Shown here in pieces: positions 1-8,295 of a stretch of 64,000 bases of DNA; the first letter of the stretch is position 1; each line of letters opens with the position of its first letter. This DNA is from Streptomyces ferrugineus. GTDB lineage: Bacteria > Actinomycetota > Actinomycetes > Streptomycetales > Streptomycetaceae. The notes beneath the pieces are model-generated. The model was not told the DNA's origin. It saw nothing but the letters and a program-made list of their open reading frames with translations, and ran no database searches. The stretch spans positions 5,394,001 through 5,458,000 of the forward strand of contig NZ_CP063373.1 in assembly GCF_015160855.1 (NCBI RefSeq), read 5' to 3'. A program made the position numbers and the translations under genes.

Positions 1-22
1 GCTTCCCGCCGATTCGGCTCAT
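1..22 (-). CDS. Possible start of next transporter gene (partial)
   Basis: An ATG at position 22 on the minus strand opens a frame reading MSRIGGK that runs off the window edge, five bases after the stop of the solute-binding protein gene. Family-5 solute-binding proteins are usually followed by their permease genes, so this may be the first codons of a permease. Only seven residues are visible and the ribosome binding site is weak, so this is inference from context. Confidence 0.3.
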
Positions 23-27
23 CCCGG

Positions 28-1596
28 TCACTCGACGAACGCGTCCCGCAGGCTGGGGAAGTCCGCGTAGCCACGCGACTTGACCCCGTGCGCCTTCGCG
101 GCCGAACCCGACACGGTCGGCACGCGTGCGAACAGGGCGTCCCCGCCGTGCTCGTGCAGGTGCGTCAGCACGTCCGCGACCCGTGCGCGCCGCTGTTCGT
201 CCCGCGTCGCCCGGTTCATGGCGGCGATCAGCGGATCGAGCGCGGCCGCGTCCTTGGTGCCGGTGAGCGGGAACGAGGCCGTCGAGCCGTAGTACGTCCG
301 GATCGCGAGCGGCAGCGGGTTGGGGTGGTAGGCGGCGGTCTGGACGGGGGTGCTGAGGATGGTCTTGAAGTCGCTGTAGTAGTCGGCGGCGGGCACCTTG
401 TCGAGCGTCGCCTTGATGCCGGCCTTCTCGAGCATCGGCACCATCGCGGTGGCGCTCTCCTCGGTGCCGTAGTCGTAGTCGGAGGTGCGGATCCGCACGG
501 CGAGCCCCTCCTGACCGGCCTCCTTGAGCAGCTTGCGGGCCTGCTCGGGGTCGTAGGCGGTCTGCGCGATGCCCGTGTCGTAGTACGGCTGGTGCGCTCC
601 CACGAGGTCGTTGCCGACCTCGCCCTGTCCGAGGGTGACCGTGCGGACCAGGGATTCACGGTCGAGCGCGAGCTTCACAGCCCGTACGACACGCGCGTCG
701 GTGAACGGCTTCAGCCCGAGGTTCATGGGGAGGTTGAGGTCGACCCACAGGTCCTTGGACGGGGTTTCGAGACGCAGGGCGCTGTTGCCGCGCTCGGTGC
801 GCAGGGCGGTCAGGGCGAGACCGCCGGCGTACTCGAACTGGCCGGACTTCAGGCCGCTGAGCCGGGCCGCCGCGTCGGTGACGGGGATCAGCTCCAGCTC
901 GTCCAGGTAGGGGCCGCCGTTGTCCGCGTCCCAGTAGTCCTCGCGGGGAACGAGCAGGCTGCTGCGCCCGGCCTGCCACTTCTTCACCACGTACGGCCCG
1001 CTGCCCACCGCCTTCGCGAGGTCCTTGGTGCCGTCGGGGAAGACGAACATGGAGTGCGCGAGGGCGAGATCGAAGAACCCGTCGGCCATGGTGAGCGGCA
1101 GCTCGACGGTCCGAGCGTCACGCGCGCGTGCCTTCTTCAGGTCGAGGTGCGTCATGAACCCGGCCTGCGGGCTCCGCTTCTCGACGAGCGTGCGCAGACT
1201 GAACAGCACGTCCTGCGCGGTGAGTTGGCGCCCGTCACTGAAAGTGACGCCCTTTCTGATCCGTACGGTCCACCGGGTGGCGTCGGAGTTGGGCTCGACG
1301 GTCTCCGCCAGCCGCCAGACCGGCTTTCCGCCGTCCAGCTCGCCGAGGGCGTCCCAGACGACGCGGGCCCGCACGTAGTCGATGCCGACGCCCGCGGCCA
1401 GCGTCGGGTCGGTGGACTCCGTGCTGCCGCCGATGAACGCCGCCCGCAGCTTCCCGCCCTTGCGGGGAGTCGCGGACGCCTTCGCGGCGGCGGGCTGCCC
1501 GTCGCTCCCGCCTCCGCAGGCCGCCAGTGCCCCGCCGGCGGCGACCGCCACCGCCCCTCCCGCGACGCCGCGCAGCGCGGCACGCCGAGTTATCAC
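28..1596 (-). CDS. ABC transporter substrate-binding lipoprotein, family 5
   Basis: Extracellular solute-binding protein of the peptide/nickel/opine (SBP_bac_5) class, about 522 aa, the usual length. The N-terminus begins VITRRAALRG, a twin-arginine signal, and continues into a hydrophobic stretch ending in a lipobox (GGALAACGGG). The mature protein would be Tat-exported and lipid-anchored. Family features include GKLRAAFIGG at the mature start, RWTVRIRKGVTFSDG, and SGPYVVKKW in the middle. The GTG at 1596 is preferred because GAGAGG lies eight bases upstream; an ATG at 1623 is the alternative. A Zur-like inverted repeat lies about 85 bp upstream. Together with relatives such as CntA, this raises the possibility of metal-metallophore uptake. 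Peptide uptake remains the default call. Confidence 0.88.
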   Translation of the reverse strand: MITRRAALRGVAGGAVAVAAGGALAACGGGSDGQPAAAKASATPRKGGKLRAAFIGGSTESTDPTLAAGVGIDYVRARVVWDALGELDGGKPVWRLAETVEPNSDATRWTVRIRKGVTFSDGRQLTAQDVLFSLRTLVEKRSPQAGFMTHLDLKKARARDARTVELPLTMADGFFDLALAHSMFVFPDGTKDLAKAVGSGPYVVKKWQAGRSSLLVPREDYWDADNGGPYLDELELIPVTDAAARLSGLKSGQFEYAGGLALTALRTERGNSALRLETPSKDLWVDLNLPMNLGLKPFTDARVVRAVKLALDRESLVRTVTLGQGEVGNDLVGAHQPYYDTGIAQTAYDPEQARKLLKEAGQEGLAVRIRTSDYDYGTEESATAMVPMLEKAGIKATLDKVPAADYYSDFKTILSTPVQTAAYHPNPLPLAIRTYYGSTASFPLTGTKDAAALDPLIAAMNRATRDEQRRARVADVLTHLHEHGGDALFARVPTVSGSAAKAHGVKSRGYADFPSLRDAFVE

Positions 1597-1680
1597 TCCG
1601 GTTCCCTCTCCCCTGGCACACATACCGGCCCCAGGTGTGTGAACGCCCGGGGTATACGACGTAGATGACCTTACCCATGA

Positions 1681-1695
1681 CGAAAACCATTTTCA
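1681..1695 (-). promoter_or_regulatory. Zur-like operator
   Basis: On the minus strand this reads TGAAAATGGTTTTCG, a near-perfect inverted repeat that differs at two positions from the Streptomyces Zur box as I recall it (TGAAAATGATTTTCA). It sits upstream of the family-5 solute-binding protein gene and far from the WYL regulator stop. It suggests zinc-responsive repression of the transporter. Confidence 0.55.
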
Positions 1696-1752
1696 ATAAC
1701 GGGCGGGATACGGCTGCTGCGGAAGCGCGGTCACAACTGGCCCCGTTACGCG

Positions 1753-2766
1753 TCAGCGTGAGGTGTCGATGCCCGGGTCGTCGGAGGGGTGGGTGGTGCG
1801 GGCGGCGGCGTGGGCGTAGCGAGCGGCGAGGCGCGCGAATGCGGTGCTCAGTTCAGGCGGGCCGATCACTGTGATGTCGGTGTCGAAGCGGCCGATGGTG
1901 GCGGCCAGGCCGGTCCATGACCAGGAGCCGAGGGTGAGCCGGCAGCGGTCTGGGCCGAGTTCTTCAACGACTGCGTCTTGGGCGAAGGGGGCCACGGCGG
2001 TGGCGGGGAGGTTCAGGATGACCTCGCCCTGGCAGGGCCAGTCGGCGGTGGTGCCGTCGGAGCCGCGGAATCGGCTGATGATGAAGGCGGACACGTCGCC
2101 TCCGGGGAGTTCACGCGGGGTGAAGCGGGGGCCGGTGGGTGTGCGAGGGGTTATGCGGTCCACGCGGAAGGTCCGCCAGTCCGCGCGGTCGAGGTCCCAG
2201 GCCACGAGATACCAGTGGCCGCGCCACGTGACCAGGTGGTGAGGCTGGGTCCGGCGGGGTTGCTCATCGCCGACGGGCTCGTTCCGCCCGTAGTCGAAGC
2301 GAAGCTCGACATGGGCTCGGATGGCGTTGCCCAGGTCCACGAGGACTTGAGAGCCGACCGGTGTCGCGTCGGCGTTCTCGGGTGACTGGACGGCTGTGAC
2401 GCGGAGCGTGTCGATGCGGTGGCGCAGGCGGGGCGGCATGACCTGGCGAATGGTGGCCAGGGCGCGGGCGGCGTCCTCACCGATCGTGGTGTCGGTGGCC
2501 GCGGTCTGCAGGGCGACGGCCAGAGCGACGGCCTGGTCGTCGTCAAACAGCAGCGGGGGCAGATGGGAGCCGGCGTCCAGGCGATAGCCGCCGGCGGGTC
2601 CCTTGAAGGTCAGGATCGGGTAGCCGAGTCCCCGTAGCCGGTCCATGTCGCGGCGCACCGTACGTGGGGTGACGGCGAGACGCTGGGCGAGGTCCTCGCC
2701 GGACCAGTCACGGCGGGTCTGGAGCAGTGAGAGCAGCGCGAGCAGCCGCGAGGACGTTTTCTGCAT
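1753..2766 (-). CDS. WYL-domain transcriptional regulator (YafY/DeoR-like HTH)
   Basis: About 337 aa. The N-terminus is a DeoR/HTH_11-type winged helix (RLLALLSLLQTRRDWSGEDL, then TPRTVRRDMDRLRGLGYP). A WYL ligand-sensing domain follows, with RTQPHHLVTWRGHWYLVAWD and DWRTFRVDRI near residues 190-225, and a WCX-like C-terminal region. The frame stays open far upstream, but the ATG at 2766 (MQKTSSRLL) matches the family N-terminus, so the extension is discarded. It is divergent from the PhnB-like gene with 96 bp between starts, an arrangement common for WYL regulators controlling a neighbouring VOC or PhnB gene. Confidence 0.9.
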   Translation of the reverse strand: MQKTSSRLLALLSLLQTRRDWSGEDLAQRLAVTPRTVRRDMDRLRGLGYPILTFKGPAGGYRLDAGSHLPPLLFDDDQAVALAVALQTAATDTTIGEDAARALATIRQVMPPRLRHRIDTLRVTAVQSPENADATPVGSQVLVDLGNAIRAHVELRFDYGRNEPVGDEQPRRTQPHHLVTWRGHWYLVAWDLDRADWRTFRVDRITPRTPTGPRFTPRELPGGDVSAFIISRFRGSDGTTADWPCQGEVILNLPATAVAPFAQDAVVEELGPDRCRLTLGSWSWTGLAATIGRFDTDITVIGPPELSTAFARLAARYAHAAARTTHPSDDPGIDTSR

Positions 2767-2862
2767 GTGCACCACTGTGCCCGAAGTACCGGACACATCC
2801 TGTCCGCTACCCCTGTCAAGGTGGTTCCACAGCCGCCAAAGACCGAAGGCAAGGAGCAGGCC

Positions 2863-3285
2863 ATGTCCGTCACGACCACCACTCACCTGAACTTCCGGGG
2901 CGACGCGTCTGCGGCGCTCGGCTTCTACCAGTCCGTCTTCGGCGGGCGCACCGTAGCCGTCACGTACAAGGACGCCGGCAACGTACAGAACGAGAACGAG
3001 GCGGACTGGATGATGTGGGGCGAGGTGGTCGCAGACAACGGCTTCCACATCATGGCCTACGACGTGCCGTCCCAACTCCCTTGGAACCAGGGCGAGAACC
3101 CGTTCTTCGTCTCCGTGCGGGGCACCGACGCCGACGAGATCAACGCCCTCTGGCAGAAGCTCGCCGAGGGCTCGACGGTGGTACGGCCCCTGGAGGCCGC
3201 GCAGTGGGCGCCGCTGTACGGCATGCTCACCGACCGCTTCGGCGTGACCTGGGTCCTGGACGTCACCGCTCCCTACGGCGGCTGA
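2863..3285 (+). CDS. VOC-fold PhnB-like protein
   Basis: About 140 aa. It is a single glyoxalase/bleomycin-resistance fold of the PhnB/3-demethylubiquinone methyltransferase-like type: HLNFRGDASAALGFYQSVFG at the N-terminus, HIMAYDVPSQ in the middle, and FGVTWVLDVTAP at the C-terminus. The ATG at 2863 is preferred over upstream starts because the family begins just before the TTTTHLNF strand and GGAGCAGG lies upstream. Catalytic activity cannot be assigned; many relatives have unknown substrates. It is probably controlled by the divergent WYL regulator. Confidence 0.88.
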   Translation: MSVTTTTHLNFRGDASAALGFYQSVFGGRTVAVTYKDAGNVQNENEADWMMWGEVVADNGFHIMAYDVPSQLPWNQGENPFFVSVRGTDADEINALWQKLAEGSTVVRPLEAAQWAPLYGMLTDRFGVTWVLDVTAPYGG

Positions 3286-3307
3286 GCCGACTCGCTCGAC
3301 ACGGGGC

Positions 3308-3342
3308 GCCCGGTGCCGCCGCAGGGGCGCGGCGCACCGGGC
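3308..3342 (+). terminator. Terminator hairpin after the PhnB-like gene
   Basis: GCCCGGTGCCGC (3308-3319) can pair with GCGGCGCACCGGGC (3329-3342), giving a GC-rich stem with a two-base bulge and a nine-base loop, 22 bp after the stop codon. There is no U-tract, which is usual for Streptomyces. Confidence 0.6.
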
Positions 3343-3670
3343 GGCCGAGCGAAGGAAGCGGTTCATCTCGCGGATGCGATACCTGGGACGCACCGGGATC
3401 GAGGACGGGGCTCGGCTGCCCACTGCCGGGAGGGAGTGTGCGGGATGCGGACGCGAGGCTCAGATACGGGATGCGAGAGTCAGTGCAGTGGTTGGCCGTG
3501 GACGATTCCGAACGCGTCGTCGAGGTGGTCGCGTATAGCCCAACCTGGCCGCGCTGTTCGAGATCGAGCGACGGCTCTTGGTGGACGCGCTGCCCATCGC
3601 CCATGTCTCGGCTCTGGAGCAAGGCCGGTACCGCCTCCGCCCCTAGGTCTTCGCCGATGACCGCGATCAC

Positions 3671-4545
3671 TGAGCTTCTTCGAGTTGGCCTCCGATCAGG
3701 CGACCGCCGACGAAGCGCAACGAGCGAGGCCCCCGAGCTGTTGATCGAGATGTCTGACGTCTCAACCACGCTGCTCGGGGGCCTCGTTGGTCATCTATCC
3801 TGCCGCACTCGACCTGCCCCATGCACTCGTGGAGTGGGTGACCATGCTCGTCGTCACCCGTGAGGGCGACCGGCGATGCAAGCTCCGTCCGTCCCAGCGC
3901 GCGATGGTGGCACTGGTGTACCTGCGCGAACACACCACCCTGGCAAAGATCGCTGCCGGGTTCGGGATCAGCGAGTCCACCGCCCACGCCTACACCAGCT
4001 CGGTCATCCACCTGCTCGCCGAACGCGCACCGGGTCTGCTGAAAGTCCTGCGCGAGACCGATGCGGACTTCGTCCTGCTGGACGGCACGCTCGCCGAGTG
4101 CGACCGCGTCGGCGACGGACGAGCTGACTACTCCCACAAGCACCGCCGGCACGGAGTGAACGTGCAGGTGGTCACCGATCCGGGCGGTCGGCTGCTATGG
4201 CTCTCACCCGCACTGCCCGGCCGAGCCCACGACCTGACCGCTGCCCGCACCCACCGCATCATCCGCATCTGCGAGCGCCAAGGCGTCCCTGTCCTCGCCG
4301 ACCTCGCCTACCAGGGCGGCGGCCCCTGGGTGACCACGGGCATCAAGCGCAGGCCACTGCGGGAACTCACTCTCACCGAGAAGACCATCAACCGGGCCCT
4401 GGCCGCGGCACGTGCACCGGTCGAACGCGGCGTCGCACGCCTCAAAGCCTGGCGCATCTTCCGCAGATCCCGATGCAGTCCGAACCGCATGACGTCAATC
4501 GCCAAAGCCATCCTCACCCTGGAGCGGCAACGCTGAAGAAGCTCA
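3671..4545 (+). mobile_element. IS5-type insertion sequence, ~875 bp
   Basis: Terminal inverted repeats TGAGCTTCTTC (3671-3681) and GAAGAAGCTCA (4535-4545) are perfect over 11 bp and continue imperfectly inward. One transposase gene fills the element. No target duplication was recognised. The element lies inside a decayed GrpB-family gene. Confidence 0.85.
3787..4536 (+). CDS. IS5-family transposase (DDE_4 type)
   Basis: About 249 aa. The N-terminal helix-turn-helix reads [20 protein letters not shown]. The DDE nuclease follows: [15 protein letters not shown] (first Asp), [20 protein letters not shown], then [12 protein letters not shown] (second Asp), and a C-terminal region with [18 protein letters not shown] (catalytic Glu). 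The frame is intact and spans the inverted repeats, so the element may be active. The start is uncertain: TTG 3787 gives the full open frame, while ATG 3844 (MLVVTREGD) is a plausible shorter start. Confidence 0.88.
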   Translation: MVIYPAALDLPHALVEWVTMLVVTREGDRRCKLRPSQRAMVALVYLREHTTLAKIAAGFGISESTAHAYTSSVIHLLAERAPGLLKVLRETDADFVLLDGTLAECDRVGDGRADYSHKHRRHGVNVQVVTDPGGRLLWLSPALPGRAHDLTAARTHRIIRICERQGVPVLADLAYQGGGPWVTTGIKRRPLRELTLTEKTINRALAAARAPVERGVARLKAWRIFRRSRCSPNRMTSIAKAILTLERQR

Positions 4546-4891
4546 CTGGTTCTTCCCAAAGGACACGGCAAGCAAGAGAACCCATCACCTGCACGTCTTG
4601 GGCGCGGCGTCACCGCGGCCGCGGGAGAACCGGGTCTTCCGCGACTACCTCACGGCCCACACTGAGGCCGCACGACGATACGAGGCGGCCAAGCGGCGGG
4701 CGGCTGCCCTGCATCCCGACAGCCGGGCCCGGTACGGCGCAGCCGAGGAGGCAGCCATGCGCGAACTGATGGCCGAGGCCGGGCTGTGGGCAGGGCTTCG
4801 GGGCGAGTCCCGCTAGCCGGGCGTTGGGCGTGCCTCCTCGTACGGGGAGAGGTCCGCGAGCAGTGGCCCGTGTCGGCGGGATCTTCGTCGT

Positions 4892-6583
4892 ATGTCGTCT
4901 GCGTCTGGGCACCACCGCAACCAGGCTCCTGTCGCGCCACGTCCCTCGGGTGTGACATCCAACTCCGATGCGAGACCCTCCGGCACGCCTCCTTGGCCGC
5001 ACTGCGGGCACAACACCGCTGCGGACGGCGTGGGCTGTGCCGGCCGCAGGGTCGGACCGCACACCGCATGCCTGGCGCATCTCCCCAGCCCCGACCGCTC
5101 CGCATACCTCGCCGGTCTGCAGCCCGGCGCCGACGTCGACCACCGTGGCACCGCCTTCACCGACGAGCTGCTGAGCGAACTACTCACCGCGCTCACTGAC
5201 TCCGCTTCAGGTCGTCCCCGCTTTGGCCGGGCCAACTTCGAACAGGCGAGGTTCAGCGGTGATGCCGTGTTCGAAGGGGCGGGGTTCGACGGTGATGCCT
5301 GGTTCATGGGAGCGGAGATCAGTGGCCAAGCCGATTTCGGCGGGGTGAAGTTCAACGGCGACGTTTCGTTCCTCAGGTCGAAGTTCAACGGTGGTGCCTG
5401 GTTCGGTGGCGTGGAGTTCCACGGCACCGTCTGGTTCCGTGGAGCGGAGTTCCACGGCAACGCGGTGTTCCTGCAGGCGGTGTTCGAACACGCTGCCCGG
5501 ATGGGGCCGTTGGCGTGCACAGGGACGCTCGATCTGTCCGAGGCGGTGTTCGCAACCGCCGTGACCATCGAGGCGGCAGCGGCTGCCGTGCACTGCCGAC
5601 GGACGCGGTGGGCCTCTACTGCCGCGCTGCGGCTGCGGCACGCGGCGGTGGATTTGAGTGACGCGGTCCTTGAGTACCCAGTGAGTGTCGCTGCGCGCTC
5701 CAGGCCCTTCACCGTGGACGACGCGGAAATGGCCGAACCTGACTTGACCGGCCCCCGCGTTCGTGTCGTATCGCTGCGAGGTGTGGACGCAGCGCACCTG
5801 GTGCTCACCGACCTCGACCTCACCGACTGCCGTTTCGCCGGGACCATCCACCTCGACCAGCTACGGCTGGAGGGGCGTTACACCCTGGCTGTCGCCCCCT
5901 CCGGTCTGCGTCGACGCGGGATATGGCCAGTGCGCTGGACTCCGCGCCGGACGCTGGCCGAAGAGCATCACTGGCGTGCCTCCCGCTCCGCGGGCGCAGA
6001 CGGCTGGGCCCCTCCCCTGGACGGGGACGAAGTGCTGGAGCCGGCCGCACTGGCGCCCGTGTACCGGCAGCTGCGCAAGAGCTTCGAAGACGGCAAGCAC
6101 GAACCGGGAGCCGCCGACTTCTACTACGGCGAAATGGAGATGCGGCGCCACGCCGACGACATCCCCAGGGCTGAACGGAGCCTGCTCACCGCGTACTGGG
6201 CGCTCTCCGGCTACGGGCTGCGGGCCTCCCGCGCCCTCGCCTGGCTGCTGACGTCCATGACGGCCACCGTGCTGGCGATGATGCTGTGGGGCCTGCCGCA
6301 GGACGATGCGCAGCCGAGGAGCTCGGGCACGGTCACCGGTCGCAGCATCACTCTGACCACAGACGCACCCGCTCCGATCAATCCCAGTGGACCGTACTGG
6401 AAGCGCGTGTCGACCGAGCGGTTCGAGAAGTCCCTGCGGGTCGTCATCAACTCCGTCGTCTTCCGCTCCTCCGACCAGAGCCTGACTACCGCCGGCACCT
6501 ACACGGAGATGGCCTCCCGCCTGGCCGAGCCGGTCCTGCTCACCCTCGCCGTCCTGGCCATCCGCGGCCGAGTCAAGCGGTGA
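4892..6583 (+). CDS. Pentapeptide-repeat membrane protein
   Basis: About 563 aa. The N-terminus carries a Cys/His cluster (WPHCGHN, VGCAGRRVGPHTACLAHL) that may bind zinc. A right-handed beta-helix of pentapeptide repeats follows at about residues 110-200 with the A(D/N)F pattern (ARFSGDAVFEGAGFDGDAWF and onward), and a second degenerate set lies near 290-330. The C-terminal third has an YYGEMEMRRH segment, a transmembrane helix (ALAWLLTSMTATVLAMMLWG) and a final hydrophobic stretch. This architecture recurs in Streptomyces and has no established function; the Cys-rich head and membrane tail suggest a membrane scaffold or sensor. It stands alone, after the IS-damaged GrpB remnant. Confidence 0.85.
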   Translation: MSSASGHHRNQAPVAPRPSGVTSNSDARPSGTPPWPHCGHNTAADGVGCAGRRVGPHTACLAHLPSPDRSAYLAGLQPGADVDHRGTAFTDELLSELLTALTDSASGRPRFGRANFEQARFSGDAVFEGAGFDGDAWFMGAEISGQADFGGVKFNGDVSFLRSKFNGGAWFGGVEFHGTVWFRGAEFHGNAVFLQAVFEHAARMGPLACTGTLDLSEAVFATAVTIEAAAAAVHCRRTRWASTAALRLRHAAVDLSDAVLEYPVSVAARSRPFTVDDAEMAEPDLTGPRVRVVSLRGVDAAHLVLTDLDLTDCRFAGTIHLDQLRLEGRYTLAVAPSGLRRRGIWPVRWTPRRTLAEEHHWRASRSAGADGWAPPLDGDEVLEPAALAPVYRQLRKSFEDGKHEPGAADFYYGEMEMRRHADDIPRAERSLLTAYWALSGYGLRASRALAWLLTSMTATVLAMMLWGLPQDDAQPRSSGTVTGRSITLTTDAPAPINPSGPYWKRVSTERFEKSLRVVINSVVFRSSDQSLTTAGTYTEMASRLAEPVLLTLAVLAIRGRVKR

Positions 6584-6618
6584 CCGACCGCAGGTCGACT
6601 CTCGTGAGTCAGGTCGGT
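6583..6618 (+). terminator. Two-tier hairpin overlapping the pentapeptide gene stop
   Basis: Outer stem ACCGACC/GGTCGGT (6583-6589 with 6612-6618) encloses an inner GACT...AGTC stem (6597-6610). It starts at the last base of the stop codon and probably terminates transcription from both sides. Confidence 0.55.
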
Positions 6619-6872
6619 TCGACGAGTTGCTCGACGGCGACAGCATCGGCAGCCTCTGTCGCAGTGTGCGCGCAGACCGCAGGTGCCCGCGGGTGGCGGC
6701 GACTTCGCGTATCTCATCGTGCAGTTCGTCCACCGCGGTCCGGGCGGGCCAGGCCGCGGATGCAAACGCGGTAGTCGGCCTCCCACTGGCCACCCATCGC
6801 GGAGACCACTCCGATCCGGTGCAGCCCTCCGTCGCTACGGCCGACGGGGTACGGGCCGTTGCCGACCAGCAT
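6609..6872 (-). pseudogene. Possible frameshifted small gene of unknown function
   Basis: Minus-strand frames give three protein-like pieces in succession: MLVGNGPYPVGRSDGGLHRI with GGQWEADYRVCIRGLARP, then ARTAVDELHDEIREVAATRG, then TATEAADAVAVEQLVEPT ending in TGA at 6611. Joining them needs two frameshifts. The first piece overlaps the end of the SpoIIE phosphatase gene by 38 bp. I do not recognise the family. It is either a decayed gene of about 85 codons or coincidence. Confidence 0.35.
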
Positions 6873-8091
6873 CGCGTCGCGGTTCGTGCGCCGACGAGTG
6901 GTTTTCGGGCTCACGGCCGGCGGGGCCCCGGAGCTCTTCGGGAAGGCGGTATGCCGCGAGGGCGGCGATGTCGTCGTCGAGACTCCCACCGCTGTAGGCG
7001 AGCAGGTCCTGGTGCAGGTGGTCGAGGAGTTCGCGGGGAGGGAGGGTGGCCCAGGCCTGGATGCGCTCGGTGAGCGGGTAGAAGGATCCGGTGGGGTCGC
7101 GTGTCTCGGTCACGCCGTCGGTGTACAGCAGCAGCCGGTCGCCGGGGTGAAAGGGCTCGACGTCCACGCGATAGCCGTCGCCGAGCAGAATGCCGAGGTT
7201 GAGGGGTAGAGCCGGGTCGGCCGAGTCCAGTTCGGTGACCCCTTCGGGGCCCAGCCGCAAGGGTGGCGGGTGACCGCAGTTGACGATACGGACGACGGGT
7301 TCGTCGTCGGGAACCTCGGCGAACACGGCGGTGACGAAGCGCTCCGCCGCCTCGCTGCCCGGTACCTGTGCGGCCCTGCGGCTCATGCTCCGTTCGACAC
7401 GATGCGCCACACCGGTCAGATCTGGCTCGTCGTAGGCGGCCTCACGGAACGCGCCGAGCATCGTGGCGGCCGTTTCCACCGCGAGCAGACCCTTGCCCCG
7501 GACATCGCCGATGAGCAGACGCACTCCGTGCGCGGTGGGCACCGCCTCGTACAGGTCACCGCCGATGCGTGCCTCGGCGGCGGCGGACAGGTAGAGGGCC
7601 TCCATCGAGATCCCGCCGAGGTGGCGGGGCACCGGGCGCAGCAGCACGCGCTGCGCGGTCTCGGCCACGGAGCGCACGCTCGCCAGCGTGCGCTCGCGGC
7701 GCGTTCGGTGGGCGGCCATGATCGTGCCGAGGACGCCGACCAGGGCGGTGCACACGTAGGCGCCCACATAGTGGCGGTCCCACAGGTAACCCACCATGCG
7801 TCCCGCACAACACGGAGTGCCGGCCAGGACGCCTTCGAACACGACGGCGAAAACCGCGATGGCCGCGACACCGACAGGTCCATGGGCGTAGGCGGCGACC
7901 ACGGGGAGAGCGATGAGCAGGAAGCTCACCGGCCACTGCACCGGAGTGATCGGCTCGAGCACCAGGATGCCCGCGACGTAGAAGGCCGGCAGCCAGCGCA
8001 TCCATGCCGGCGGAGCAGGCACCTGCGGGCCCGTGCCGCTCGCCTGCGCCGCACGGCGGCCCTCGGCTCCACGACCGCCCGGCCACCTCAC
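6835..8091 (-). CDS. Membrane-bound PP2C-family (SpoIIE) protein phosphatase
   Basis: About 418 aa. The first 150 residues hold several hydrophobic helices (WLPAFYVAGILVLEPITPV, FLLIALPVVAAYAHGPVGVA, GAYVCTALVGVLGTIMAAH). The C-terminal 250 residues form a SpoIIE/RsbU-type PP2C domain with its metal motifs: ARIGGDLYEAVPT, RLLIGDVRGKGLLA, VNCGHPPPL and LLLYTDGVTETRD. It should dephosphorylate a serine phosphoprotein such as an anti-anti-sigma factor at the membrane. There is no kinase gene adjacent. A STAS protein is encoded at 51059-51415, but it lacks the phosphorylatable serine, so there is no reason to pair them. The tail after residue 385 is low-complexity. Confidence 0.9.
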   Translation of the reverse strand: MRWPGGRGAEGRRAAQASGTGPQVPAPPAWMRWLPAFYVAGILVLEPITPVQWPVSFLLIALPVVAAYAHGPVGVAAIAVFAVVFEGVLAGTPCCAGRMVGYLWDRHYVGAYVCTALVGVLGTIMAAHRTRRERTLASVRSVAETAQRVLLRPVPRHLGGISMEALYLSAAAEARIGGDLYEAVPTAHGVRLLIGDVRGKGLLAVETAATMLGAFREAAYDEPDLTGVAHRVERSMSRRAAQVPGSEAAERFVTAVFAEVPDDEPVVRIVNCGHPPPLRLGPEGVTELDSADPALPLNLGILLGDGYRVDVEPFHPGDRLLLYTDGVTETRDPTGSFYPLTERIQAWATLPPRELLDHLHQDLLAYSGGSLDDDIAALAAYRLPEELRGPAGREPENHSSAHEPRRDAGRQRPVPRRP

Positions 8092-8295
8092 CGCTCACTC
8101 CGGTCGCGGATCCACCGACGCGTCCTGTGCACAAGAACTCCTGGCAGGCCTCGACCGCATTGTCAGGATCTTCATCGTAATTCCATGACATTGGCGATTC
8201 GTGGAGGTCACCGTGGAACGACCGCCACCATGGCCGCGCGCCTGCACTGCACTGACCTGTACTCAGGGGGACCACGGCGTCACCGCGGCATCCGA
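8092..8295. other. Intergenic region upstream of the phosphatase gene
   Basis: About 200 bp between gap and the phosphatase gene, both on the minus strand. It should carry the phosphatase promoter. No convincing gene, repeat or hairpin was seen. Confidence 0.4.

Larger units (their letters stand above)
3471..4816 (+). pseudogene. GrpB-family gene, frameshifted and split by an IS
   Basis: The left part (3471-3670) encodes ERVVEVVAYSPTWP, then after a frameshift LFEIERRLLVDALPIAHV, then in another frame a weak match to the GSTSVPGL motif of GrpB proteins. The right part (4547-4816, one open frame) encodes WFFPKDTASKRTHHLHVLG and VFRDYLTAHTEAARRYEAAK, which is the GrpB C-terminal half with its RTHHLHV signature. 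An IS5-type element lies exactly between the two. The central segment of about 45 residues is missing, so the break involved loss of sequence as well as insertion. GrpB proteins are UPF0157 nucleotidyltransferase-like proteins of unclear function. The right part could still be translated from an internal start (4598) but would lack most of the fold. Confidence 0.8.

Noticed and set aside
88..1668. A 526-codon plus-strand open frame
   Set aside because: Mirror of the solute-binding protein gene with no recognisable domain.
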